From IMG/VR virus record IMGVR_UViG_3300037076_000291, positions 1 through 20,487 of that record: 20,487 nucleotides of DNA; one strand, written 5' to 3'. Positions 13,990 through 19,861 of the stretch are shown here, in pieces (position 1 is the stretch's first letter; each line of letters opens with the position of its first letter). The notes under the pieces are model-generated. The model worked only from the letters and a program-made list of their open reading frames with translations. It was not told where the DNA came from and did not search any database. Origin of the DNA: a virus. A program made the translations under genes and the position numbers.

Positions 13990-14576
13990 TTTTGTGTCGT
14001 CCTTCCTCCACCAATGTGCCTGACGTACCCACCTGCTTCCGGCAGGATCGCTGCGACCAGGCCGATCTCTGCGTAGTAACCAGACAGATACCTCTCAGTC
14101 TTGTTGTCTATTTCTTGCCAGTGCTTCATGTAGCCGCCGATCCCCTTCCAGTCCGAGAGCCGGCGCAGGCCGGGGTTCCAGGAAAAGCCGCGCCAGCCAG
14201 TGGACCAGTTGGGATCGAGGATGGGGAAGCCGGGATCGTAATCGTAACGCAGAGGATGCCCATTCGTGTCGTTGTGCGCGCGAAGCCAAACCTGTAGCAC
14301 CGATGGGTACTGCTCCAGGATGTCGAGCGAGTAGTCCATGAAATCGCTACGATAGAACTCCCAGTCGTCTTCGCACGCAAAAATATATTTGGTCCTCACC
14401 CGCGCATAGGCGCGGTCGATGTTTTTCACCTGACCTTCACGCTCCCAGTCCTCGGCGACGATCACCTCAGCAAACGGGTAGTCGCAGTACTTGTACAGAG
14501 ACTCCAGAGTCCGGGCGAGCAGGTCATATCTTCCGCAACTCGTCACCACCAGCGTAACTGCACGATCAGTCCCCAT
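13986..14576 (-). CDS. GT2-like glycosyltransferase
   Basis: A 196-residue GT-A glycosyltransferase related to family 2. The first strand and helix are VTLVVTSCGRYDLLARTLES (7-26). VIVAEDWE (38-45) is the second strand, and YIFACEDDWEFYR (64-76) carries the acidic DxD-like metal site (E69, D70, D71). LQVWLRAHN and the aromatic GWRGFSWNPGLRRLSDW follow as an acceptor region. The protein is shorter than many GT2 enzymes and has no membrane helix. ATG 14576 lies eleven bases inside the previous gene, with a GGCGG site before it. It probably transfers a hexose-type residue from a nucleotide donor; the specificity is unknown. Its stop couples to the LicD-like GTG. Confidence 0.8.
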   Translation of the reverse strand: MGTDRAVTLVVTSCGRYDLLARTLESLYKYCDYPFAEVIVAEDWEREGQVKNIDRAYARVRTKYIFACEDDWEFYRSDFMDYSLDILEQYPSVLQVWLRAHNDTNGHPLRYDYDPGFPILDPNWSTGWRGFSWNPGLRRLSDWKGIGGYMKHWQEIDNKTERYLSGYYAEIGLVAAILPEAGGYVRHIGGGRTTQK

Positions 14577-15195
14577 CGCCGACCGCCTTTCGGATCGCGC
14601 ACACGTCCGGGGTCTCCCAGGTTGCGACCAGGCCGAAGCCGGAGACTATCCCTTCGATCACGCCGTCCCCGGAGAGGTTCCAGTTTGGATCGCCGGGAGC
14701 ATGAGCAAGCCCGGCACGATCGGTAAGGATCGCTCCGTCCTCCCTGAGCATCAGCGTGTAGTTGGTGAGAAGCGAATGGAAATGCTTTTGGCAGCAGGCA
14801 TAGCTGGCCAGGTTGTTGTCCACGATGAATGAATATGGAACCCAGTCGAGCCAGGAGAGCAACTGAGGATGGTACTTGTTGATGCGGTAGGTCTGGTAAT
14901 TAGGGATGCCCATTCTGTAGGCTGTCGCTCGCTCACGCAAGCCGACAGTCAGGCCATGGACTGCACGAACCAGAGGACAGAATCGTTTGGCAAAATCGGA
15001 GTTGCCGACACCGACATGAAGCAAGACAGCATCTTCAGCAACAATAGCGAGGTTATCGAGATGAGCTGAAAGCCAGGATTCAATTCGGATCTGGTCCGGG
15101 GTAGAATCCCCGAGCCAATTGAGGGCCGAGTCCGGGAATGGTAGCGTAAGGCCGGGAGTCTGATGACAATCGGACGGGCAGAGGGAGTAGGTCAC
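14566..15195 (-). CDS. Methyltransferase-like protein of the sugar cassette
   Basis: A 209-residue protein that appears to have the class I methyltransferase fold. The SAM-loop-like region is AVLLHVGVGNSDFAKRF (56-72), where VGVGNS takes the place of the usual DxGxGxG. SFIVDNNLASY (122-132) and YTLMLREDGAILTDRAGL (146-163) fit strands 4 and 5. The loop differs enough from consensus that SAM binding is not certain. GTG 15195 has GGAGG eight bases upstream and overlaps the deacetylase stop (GTGA). It starts with MTYSLCPSDCHQTPG, with a pair of cysteines. Coupled to sugar enzymes on both sides, it could methylate the same glycan, or the fold may serve another reaction. Confidence 0.65.
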   Translation of the reverse strand: MTYSLCPSDCHQTPGLTLPFPDSALNWLGDSTPDQIRIESWLSAHLDNLAIVAEDAVLLHVGVGNSDFAKRFCPLVRAVHGLTVGLRERATAYRMGIPNYQTYRINKYHPQLLSWLDWVPYSFIVDNNLASYACCQKHFHSLLTNYTLMLREDGAILTDRAGLAHAPGDPNWNLSGDGVIEGIVSGFGLVATWETPDVCAIRKAVGDGD

Positions 15196-15773
15196 AGACT
15201 TGTCCTCCTCGGCGTCCCCGGCAGAGTCATCTGGTCGAGTGAAACGAACTCGTAACCCTGAGCCTTGTATTTGGTAATGATCCGATCCGTTGCTTCAACG
15301 GTGGCCCAGCGGTCGCCGTTGGATTTGGTTGAATCGCCGTCATGAAGAAGGATGATCGCATCCTCGCCGTTCATCTGCTCGTCAACGACAGCGCAGATTT
15401 CGTCTGCAGTCTTGAGGCAATAGTCAAAAGAATCGATCACCCAAAGCACCATTTCGATGCCATAGAAACTCAAGTAGTTGAGAAGGCCGTCATCGTAGTG
15501 GCCGCCGGGAGGACGGAAGTACTTACCCCAGCCTCCAATTTCCAACTCCAGCTCGGACCAGGAGAGACCGCGCAAATCTCGATGGGTGTATCCGTGATTC
15601 TCGACTGCGTGCCCGCGGCGCTCGATCCTCTTGGCGAGGACAGACTGCATGAGAGACCGGGACTGAATCACAAAGAATGTCGCGAGAACTCCATGGCGCG
15701 AGAGGACGTCGAGGAGAGCGTCAGTGCAGGGTCCGTTCGGCCCATCATCAAAAGTAAGACTTAGCTTCTTCAT
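15192..15773 (-). CDS. Polysaccharide deacetylase (NodB/CE4 type)
   Basis: A 193-residue metal-dependent deacetylase of the NodB homology family, which removes N- or O-acetyl groups from sugars. Motif 1 is LTFDDGP (6-12, with D9 and D10). The zinc histidines are in ENHGYTH (58-64, H60 and H64). RPPGG is at 87-91 and LLHDG at 142-146. All the key residues are present. The protein is close to the minimal length for the domain, with a shortened segment between the histidine motif and RPPGG. It has no signal peptide, unlike secreted peptidoglycan or chitin deacetylases, so it should act in the cytoplasm. I chose ATG 15773: it overlaps the upstream stop (ATGA), and the nine codons before it lie within the neighbour. 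It probably acts on an acetylated sugar intermediate of the cassette. Confidence 0.92.
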   Translation of the reverse strand: MKKLSLTFDDGPNGPCTDALLDVLSRHGVLATFFVIQSRSLMQSVLAKRIERRGHAVENHGYTHRDLRGLSWSELELEIGGWGKYFRPPGGHYDDGLLNYLSFYGIEMVLWVIDSFDYCLKTADEICAVVDEQMNGEDAIILLHDGDSTKSNGDRWATVEATDRIITKYKAQGYEFVSLDQMTLPGTPRRTSL

Positions 15774-16585
15774 TGCGCCAGTCTCCTCTCCAGTTCCCAA
15801 CCGAATCGGTCCCAGAGCAAAGTGTCCTTGACCTGCTTCGCCTGGACGCCGTGGAATCTGGACTCATCGCGCGGGTACTGATTGCCGAGAATCGGACGGT
15901 CGATGGGGTGACGCTCTTCCCACTCGGGCCGGGACTTGGTGAAGTAGTGGTTGATCCTCAGCAAGTCAGCCGAGTGGTTCTCCCGCGGGCAAGTTGTCGG
16001 CTGACCGCATTCGTCGAAGGTTCCAAACTCGGTTTGAAAAATATGAGGGTCACCGAAGGTCGCGGAGATTTTTCCGCCAGATTTGAGATTGAGAATCGAC
16101 TTTGACCATTGATTGAAGTAGCACGAGTCGTCCGGGCGCCAAGTGAATCGTTGGGTGACGGGCTCGGGGGAGTAGGCTGTGTGGCCTGAGTCCCCAAAGC
16201 AGCGCCAGGGGATGGAGAGTGCGGACCATTGATCGGGGAGGGGGACCTGGGAGAGGGCTTCCTGAATTGTGTTGTAGGTTGGACTGAATAAGAACTCATC
16301 CACGTCAATGGCAGCAAGGAGATCGATGTCGTTGCCGCGCTTTGCGAGAGTCAGGGCGTGCTCATAAGCCTTGGACTGAACGCGGCCGTGGATGAGGGGG
16401 AACTCGATGAACTTGACAAGGCCGGATTCGCGGTAGGGCCGAAGGACAGGGAGATAGTCGTCGTCTGAGTTGTCGTTTAGCAAAATGAACTTCGAGACAC
16501 CAACGATCTGGTGGTAGGTTATCCACTCCTTGAGGTATCTGGCCTCATTGTGCATGATGGATGCGATGGCGAGATTGGGGGTCAT
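15770..16585 (-). CDS. GT92/GT2-like glycosyltransferase
   Basis: A 271-residue glycosyltransferase resembling the DUF23/GT92 and related GT2 group. The start IASIMHNEARYLKEWITYHQ (7-26) is the hallmark, followed by GVSKFILLNDNSDDD (29-43). The metal-binding DxD is AAIDVDEFLF (91-100, D94 and D96). Later motifs are DPHIFQ and RINHYFTKSRPEW, with the conserved NHY. The protein is soluble. ATG 16585 overlaps the upstream stop (ATGA), with GGAGG before it. It is the first enzyme of the cassette in the direction of transcription, so it may carry out an early step. Donor and acceptor are not known. Confidence 0.85.
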   Translation of the reverse strand: MTPNLAIASIMHNEARYLKEWITYHQIVGVSKFILLNDNSDDDYLPVLRPYRESGLVKFIEFPLIHGRVQSKAYEHALTLAKRGNDIDLLAAIDVDEFLFSPTYNTIQEALSQVPLPDQWSALSIPWRCFGDSGHTAYSPEPVTQRFTWRPDDSCYFNQWSKSILNLKSGGKISATFGDPHIFQTEFGTFDECGQPTTCPRENHSADLLRINHYFTKSRPEWEERHPIDRPILGNQYPRDESRFHGVQAKQVKDTLLWDRFGWELERRLAQ

Positions 16586-16920
16586 TGCTCACCGTCCTCC
16601 TCGACTTTTTCCAACCTGATCCCGTCCAGGGACTTCAACCACTCCAGCAACTGCTCGCGAAACCAGTCGGCTGTCTCCAAATCTTTGCAGTGAACCGTGG
16701 CACTCTCGCCCAGGAGCCAGTAGTAGCGCGCCTTGGGCTTGTCTTCCGTGCCAGGACCGTAGCAGCCGAGCATGATTCGAAGTTTCACAGAATTGAGTTC
16801 GCCGAGGCACGCCTCGAAAACCTTCTGGTTCTCAGGCTCGTCAGTGAGGCCGGACTGCTTGACCTCGACACGGATCGAGTCGTCGTTCCATTGCGTTTTG
16901 GGGAGGCGGGGGCGGGGCAT
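16582..16920 (-). CDS. Hypothetical protein, 112 aa
   Basis: An unrecognised soluble protein of 112 residues. I chose ATG 16920, with GGAAG before it; the frame runs further upstream but there it overlaps a better small gene. The sequence alternates strands and helices: SIRVEVKQSGL, VKLRIMLGCYG, ARYYWLLGESATVHCKDLE, then ADWFREQLLEWLKSLDG. This suggests a compact alpha/beta fold. The end is acidic (EKVEEDGEQ). It is coupled by ATGA to the first glycosyltransferase of the cassette and overlaps the zinc-finger gene upstream by one base. No function can be assigned. Confidence 0.68.
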   Translation of the reverse strand: MPRPRLPKTQWNDDSIRVEVKQSGLTDEPENQKVFEACLGELNSVKLRIMLGCYGPGTEDKPKARYYWLLGESATVHCKDLETADWFREQLLEWLKSLDGIRLEKVEEDGEQ

Positions 16921-17078
16921 CAGTTCACTTCCTTCGTGGATGGGCTCAGTGGCGCCAAGCGCTCGCCATGGTGCCGGCGCGCGTGATCGAGATAAAGGAA
17001 CAAGGCGAGGAATGGCTTGAAGCACAATGGGCAAAGATATTCATCGATAGTCGAGGGGTCGATACGGTCTTGAGTCAT
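16920..17078 (-). CDS. Small C2H2 zinc-finger protein (52 aa)
   Basis: A gene too short for most gene finders. It starts at ATG 17078, whose ATGA overlaps the stop of the upstream gene; an AGGA lies just before it, and GGAG further up. The 52 residues contain one classic C2H2 finger: C16 and C19 (LCPLC), a 12-residue hydrophobic spacer with F20 and the expected leucine, then H32 and H36. A basic patch (ARRHHGER) follows. Its stop overlaps the next ATG by one base. Coupled junctions on both sides make it a real gene of the operon. A single finger suggests DNA, RNA or protein binding, perhaps as a small regulator. Confidence 0.72.
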   Translation of the reverse strand: MTQDRIDPSTIDEYLCPLCFKPFLALFLYLDHARRHHGERLAPLSPSTKEVN

Positions 17079-17233
17079 TTTCCTGTCTGCTCCTTTCCTT
17101 TTCGCTGCGCCACGGCGTCCCGCCAGAGCTTGGTCGCGTACTTGGCAAGCTCGTCCTTGGGGAGAACCGGACCGTGCTTGAGCCGGCGCAGGATATCCTG
17201 GCGCTCTTTGGGGGTGAGATCGGGAGTGGTCAT
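17075..17233 (-). CDS. Small hypothetical protein (52 aa)
   Basis: A short gene between the HerA-like ATPase and the zinc-finger gene. The ATG at 17233 overlaps the ATPase stop as ATGA, and its own TGA overlaps the next ATG in the same manner, which is the best evidence that it is real. The product is helical and basic: LTPKERQDILRRLKHG, a turn (PVLPKDE), then LAKYATKLWRDAVAQRKGKEQ. No domain is recognised. It could be an ATPase partner or a DNA-binding accessory, because translation is coupled to the ATPase, but this is inference. Confidence 0.65.
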   Translation of the reverse strand: MTTPDLTPKERQDILRRLKHGPVLPKDELAKYATKLWRDAVAQRKGKEQTGK

Positions 17234-19011
17234 AACATCAATGTCTCCTCGTTCGCTCGCACGCCGTCACGATCCACCACAATCAATCCAGCCTGCTTGA
17301 GATCAGACAAGTACGCCGAGAAAGTTCCACCTGTATGCTCCATCTGAACCGCCGCACCTAAGTCTTCACGCGCCATGGCTCGACCACGCTTCGCCACGAG
17401 AATGTCCAACATGTTCCGCGCGCCCAGGCGCAGCTTCTCGCCCCAGAGTTCGACAACCTCTTCAGTCGTCGTTGGAGTATCAGGAATGTCCGCACCAAGA
17501 TACTCTCGACCATGATCCGTCGCATACCAGAGCCCGTCATTGCCAATCTCAATATACCCACCATTACGCAGGTCGGACTTGTACGCAGCCCAGGTTCCAC
17601 CGGTCTTCTTCATTTGAACCTGCGCGGCCACCTGAGATTCAGTGCGCCCAGCGGGCAGCCACTGGCAAAGACAGGCCAGCATCCGGCGAGCACCGGCACG
17701 AAGGTGACCGTTAGAATCCGACTTTACAGTTTGCCGAGGAACGAACTGGCGAGACTGCGTACGTGTAAAACTTTGCGTAGCGGATACCCGCGCTGAAATC
17801 GAAACTGGAAGAGAACTGACAGGGACTTCTACATCCGTTGCCGCACGAATCTGGCCCATCGCCGTGGTCAAATCCACCCAAGTATCCTTGAGCCTTTCAA
17901 TCTGCGGCCAAAACTTCGTATCTACCAATCCGTGCAAAGCCTCCGCACGACGCCGAGCCTCGACAAGATGCGCCGAGAGATCGCGAACCTGCTGACGAAG
18001 AGCAATCAACTCTTCGCTATAGTCGGACGTGGGTGTCGGTTGTTGCTTGGCCTGTTGCTGAGCCGCGCGCTCCAAGTCTGCAATCTTTCGACGCAGAACC
18101 TTCGGATCATCTTTCTCCGCACTCGCAATCACCGACTGTAGATCAGCTTTCAGCGCTTCAACATCCACTGCCGTCAGCAGCGCGGCCTTCGTCGCCTTCC
18201 CTACTTCCGGAGTAGCGCTGGCGTCGAATGTAACTTTCTTCGCAAAAATGACTCTCTTGAAAATTCGAAGCCACGAGGGCGACCACACATACCCTTCACC
18301 GCGGCTGAGACCCGGCAACTCACCGACCAGTTTACGATCCGCACCGGCTTCCTGCACCCACTCTTCCAGGGCTTTTCGTTCGTGCGACCCGTTGACCTGA
18401 AGAACGCAGAGGCATTCAACCTGGCTAAGAACCTCTTTGTTGATGCTCTGGGGCCTCTGGGAGATCATTGTGCAACCGACACCGTAGTTGCGGCCAAGGC
18501 GAATGATATTCTCGAACGCGCCCAGCATCCGAGCTTCTTCCGGACCAACGCGCTGTGGGGCGAACAACTGCGCTTCCTCAACGAAGAGATGAACTGCCGA
18601 GCGCTGCGTCTTTTTGAGATGAAAAAACTCCTCGGCGAAGTCTGCGGCAAAACGCTTGCGCTCGCCCTGCCGAAACCCGGAAACATCGAGGACCATCGAA
18701 ACATTACGCTCAACAACCAGGCGTGCGAACCGGGCGCCAGCTTCAGGAAGGACAGGCACGTCACCGTGCTCACCGCCGGCAATGAAAATGTCCTTTCCCT
18801 TCCCTTTGCCATCAGCAGCCACGCGTAATCCCCACCAGTTTCCTACCGGATCAAGGATCACAACCTGGGCACTGAGATCAAGCATCTGCTCGGCCAGCAT
18901 CGAAGCCAAGTAGGTCTTTCCCGCTCCCTTGCGCCCAATGCAGGCCAGAGTCTGTGTCACGGCGTCGGCAGGAAGCGTCAGGGTGCTGCTGATCTTGAGC
19001 TGATTCGTCAC
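17230..19011 (-). CDS. HerA/FtsK-type ATPase with C-terminal winged helices
   Basis: A 593-residue P-loop ATPase of the HerA-like superfamily, whose members translocate DNA as hexamers. Walker A is GRKGAGKT (26-33), Walker B HLFVEEAQ (141-148). The downstream motif is ISQRPQSINKEVLSQVE (183-199), typical of HerA/DUF87 enzymes. Residues 280-365 form a coiled coil. The C-terminus has two similar winged-helix repeats, about 437-506 and 527-587. They share LR.GAR.ML and a TGGT..AY.SDL...G stretch, which points to an internal duplication. The frame opens at GTG 19020, but GTG 19011 overlaps the upstream stop as GTGA, the junction form used throughout this operon. No NurA-like nuclease is nearby. 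It may serve phage DNA processing or segregation. Confidence 0.9.
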   Translation of the reverse strand: MTNQLKISSTLTLPADAVTQTLACIGRKGAGKTYLASMLAEQMLDLSAQVVILDPVGNWWGLRVAADGKGKGKDIFIAGGEHGDVPVLPEAGARFARLVVERNVSMVLDVSGFRQGERKRFAADFAEEFFHLKKTQRSAVHLFVEEAQLFAPQRVGPEEARMLGAFENIIRLGRNYGVGCTMISQRPQSINKEVLSQVECLCVLQVNGSHERKALEEWVQEAGADRKLVGELPGLSRGEGYVWSPSWLRIFKRVIFAKKVTFDASATPEVGKATKAALLTAVDVEALKADLQSVIASAEKDDPKVLRRKIADLERAAQQQAKQQPTPTSDYSEELIALRQQVRDLSAHLVEARRRAEALHGLVDTKFWPQIERLKDTWVDLTTAMGQIRAATDVEVPVSSLPVSISARVSATQSFTRTQSRQFVPRQTVKSDSNGHLRAGARRMLACLCQWLPAGRTESQVAAQVQMKKTGGTWAAYKSDLRNGGYIEIGNDGLWYATDHGREYLGADIPDTPTTTEEVVELWGEKLRLGARNMLDILVAKRGRAMAREDLGAAVQMEHTGGTFSAYLSDLKQAGLIVVDRDGVRANEETLML

Positions 19012-19379
19012 GCCAGCCACCGCCTTCCCGCGCGCTTCTCTTCGACCTCGCGCTGTTGTTTGGTTGATTGCCGTTCGCCGGATTTGATGAGCCGGCCGGA
19101 CTTGTGGGCTTTGATGATGGAACTGAAAGCAGAGCCGATCGAGTAGTTGTAGAGTGCTCCGGGATTCATCACCTGCTTGGCCTCAGATTCTGTGCATGGC
19201 CAGAACTCCATTTCAGAACCGTTGTACCTGTACCTCACACGAAGAAGAGAACAAGCCGGGTGATGATCGGTCGCCGGGGCCGCGGGATCGAACTCGATCC
19301 AGGAGAAAACTTTGGACGGCGAGGGGTCCAGTCGCACAATCGAGGACTGGACCGTGCCGGGGGTGGGAGACTTTTCCAT
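19008..19379 (-). CDS. KTSC-domain-like protein, first gene of the operon
   Basis: A 123-residue protein that resembles the KTSC domain in part. SSIVRLDPSPSKVFSWIEF (12-30), LLRVRYRYNGSEMEFWPC (45-62) and the helix ALYNYSIGSAFSSIIKAHKSG (75-95) echo the pattern of small KTSC proteins (S.I....Y......L.V.F..G..Y.Y...P...........A.S.G..F...I). A basic, glutamine-rich tail follows. KTSC domains are often found near nucleic-acid enzymes, for example fused to lysyl-tRNA synthetases. The ATG at 19379 has no ribosome site. The promoter ends ten bases upstream, so the message is probably leaderless or nearly so. The gene opens the long minus-strand unit, and its stop couples to the HerA-like GTG. Confidence 0.62.
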   Translation of the reverse strand: MEKSPTPGTVQSSIVRLDPSPSKVFSWIEFDPAAPATDHHPACSLLRVRYRYNGSEMEFWPCTESEAKQVMNPGALYNYSIGSAFSSIIKAHKSGRLIKSGERQSTKQQREVEEKRAGRRWLA

Positions 19380-19389
19380 TACGAAAAGG

Positions 19390-19418
19390 AGAATAGTCGA
19401 TAGTTGCAAACTTTGCAA
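19390..19418 (-). promoter_or_regulatory. Promoter of the long minus-strand operon
   Basis: On the minus strand, TTGCAA (19418-19413) and TATTCT (19395-19390) stand 17 bases apart, each matching four of six bases of the sigma-70 consensus. The expected start point is about 19382-19384, three to five bases before the ATG at 19379. That agrees with the absence of a ribosome site there. The -35 box and half the spacer are covered by the palindrome at 19404-19418, so a repressor bound there would block the polymerase. Confidence 0.55.
19404..19418. promoter_or_regulatory. Putative operator, 15-bp perfect palindrome
   Basis: TTGCAAACTTTGCAA is a perfect inverted repeat with 7-base arms and one central base. 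It overlaps the -35 region of the minus-strand promoter and lies in the 139-base divergent gap between the operon and the two plus-strand membrane genes. Size and place fit a dimeric repressor site. No cognate regulator is proven. The helix-turn-helix gene at 19862 and beyond is the nearest candidate. The core TTTGCAA recurs at 9711-9723. Confidence 0.5.
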
Positions 19419-19518
19419 GAGAAAACTTTCAAAAAAGTATTGGACAGCTCAAAACAGCATCCTCTTGGCGCATCCATCTGGAAATCGAGGCATCTAATCC
19501 CCCAAGTGAGGTGTTGCC

Positions 19519-19695
19519 ATGTCCCTTGGATTGCTTTTCTGGGTTGTCTACCTGATCGCCGTGTTGTTCCTCGGTTGGTCCAACTATGAAGCCGGTCAGC
19601 CATTCCCGCTCAAGCGCGCAGGATCTTCTTTCGTGTTCTGGCTATTGGTTGGGATACTCGGATGGGCCGTGTTTGGCGCTGTGGTGAAGACCTAG
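19519..19695 (+). CDS. Small two-helix membrane protein (58 aa)
   Basis: A 58-residue membrane protein on the plus strand, divergent from the long operon. ATG 19519 has GAGG seven bases upstream. Helix one spans about 4-20 (GLLFWVVYLIAVLFLGW). A short loop follows (NYEAGQPFPLKRAGSS), with two basic residues. Helix two spans about 38-56 (FVFWLLVGILGWAVFGAVV). I recall phage proteins of similar shape that contain FPF/PFP and GWxVFG near the second helix, but their role is not known to me. It could be holin-like or a superinfection factor. No clear promoter was found in the gap before it. Confidence 0.72.
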   Translation: MSLGLLFWVVYLIAVLFLGWSNYEAGQPFPLKRAGSSFVFWLLVGILGWAVFGAVVKT

Positions 19696-19698
19696 CCT

Positions 19699-19860
19699 AT
19701 GACCGCAGCAATCCTCTTTGTAATCCTGGCCCTTGGTGTGGCGGCCGGCACGTGGGGCCATCTGAATTGGGGAAATCAGAATCAGTTTGCCGGAGCGGGG
19801 ATCGGGCTGGGAACCGTGGTAGTGATCGCTCTAGCGTGCTATTTGCTTGGATGGTTGTGA
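19699..19860 (+). CDS. Small two-helix membrane protein (53 aa)
   Basis: A 53-residue hydrophobic protein directly after the previous gene (three bases between the stop and this ATG). Helix one covers about 3-17 (AAILFVILALGVAAG). A polar loop follows (NWGNQNQFAG), then helix two about 33-52 (GIGLGTVVVIALACYLLGW). There is almost no charge, which is typical of holins and other small membrane proteins, but family membership cannot be shown. Its ribosome site is weak, so it may be translated by coupling to the gene before. It ends one base from the stop of the convergent helix-turn-helix gene; no terminator is visible between them. Confidence 0.65.
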   Translation: MTAAILFVILALGVAAGTWGHLNWGNQNQFAGAGIGLGTVVVIALACYLLGWL

Positions 19861-19861
19861 T

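Noticed and set aside
13039-14076. 345-codon open frame on the plus strand
   Set aside because: It lies opposite the methyltransferase and LicD-type genes, which have clear motifs. The translation is Arg/Pro/Ser-rich shadow text.
19380-19518. Promoter for the two plus-strand membrane genes
   Set aside because: Several partial boxes were tried (for example TTGCAA with TATTGG 19 bases later), but no pair had both good match and good spacing.
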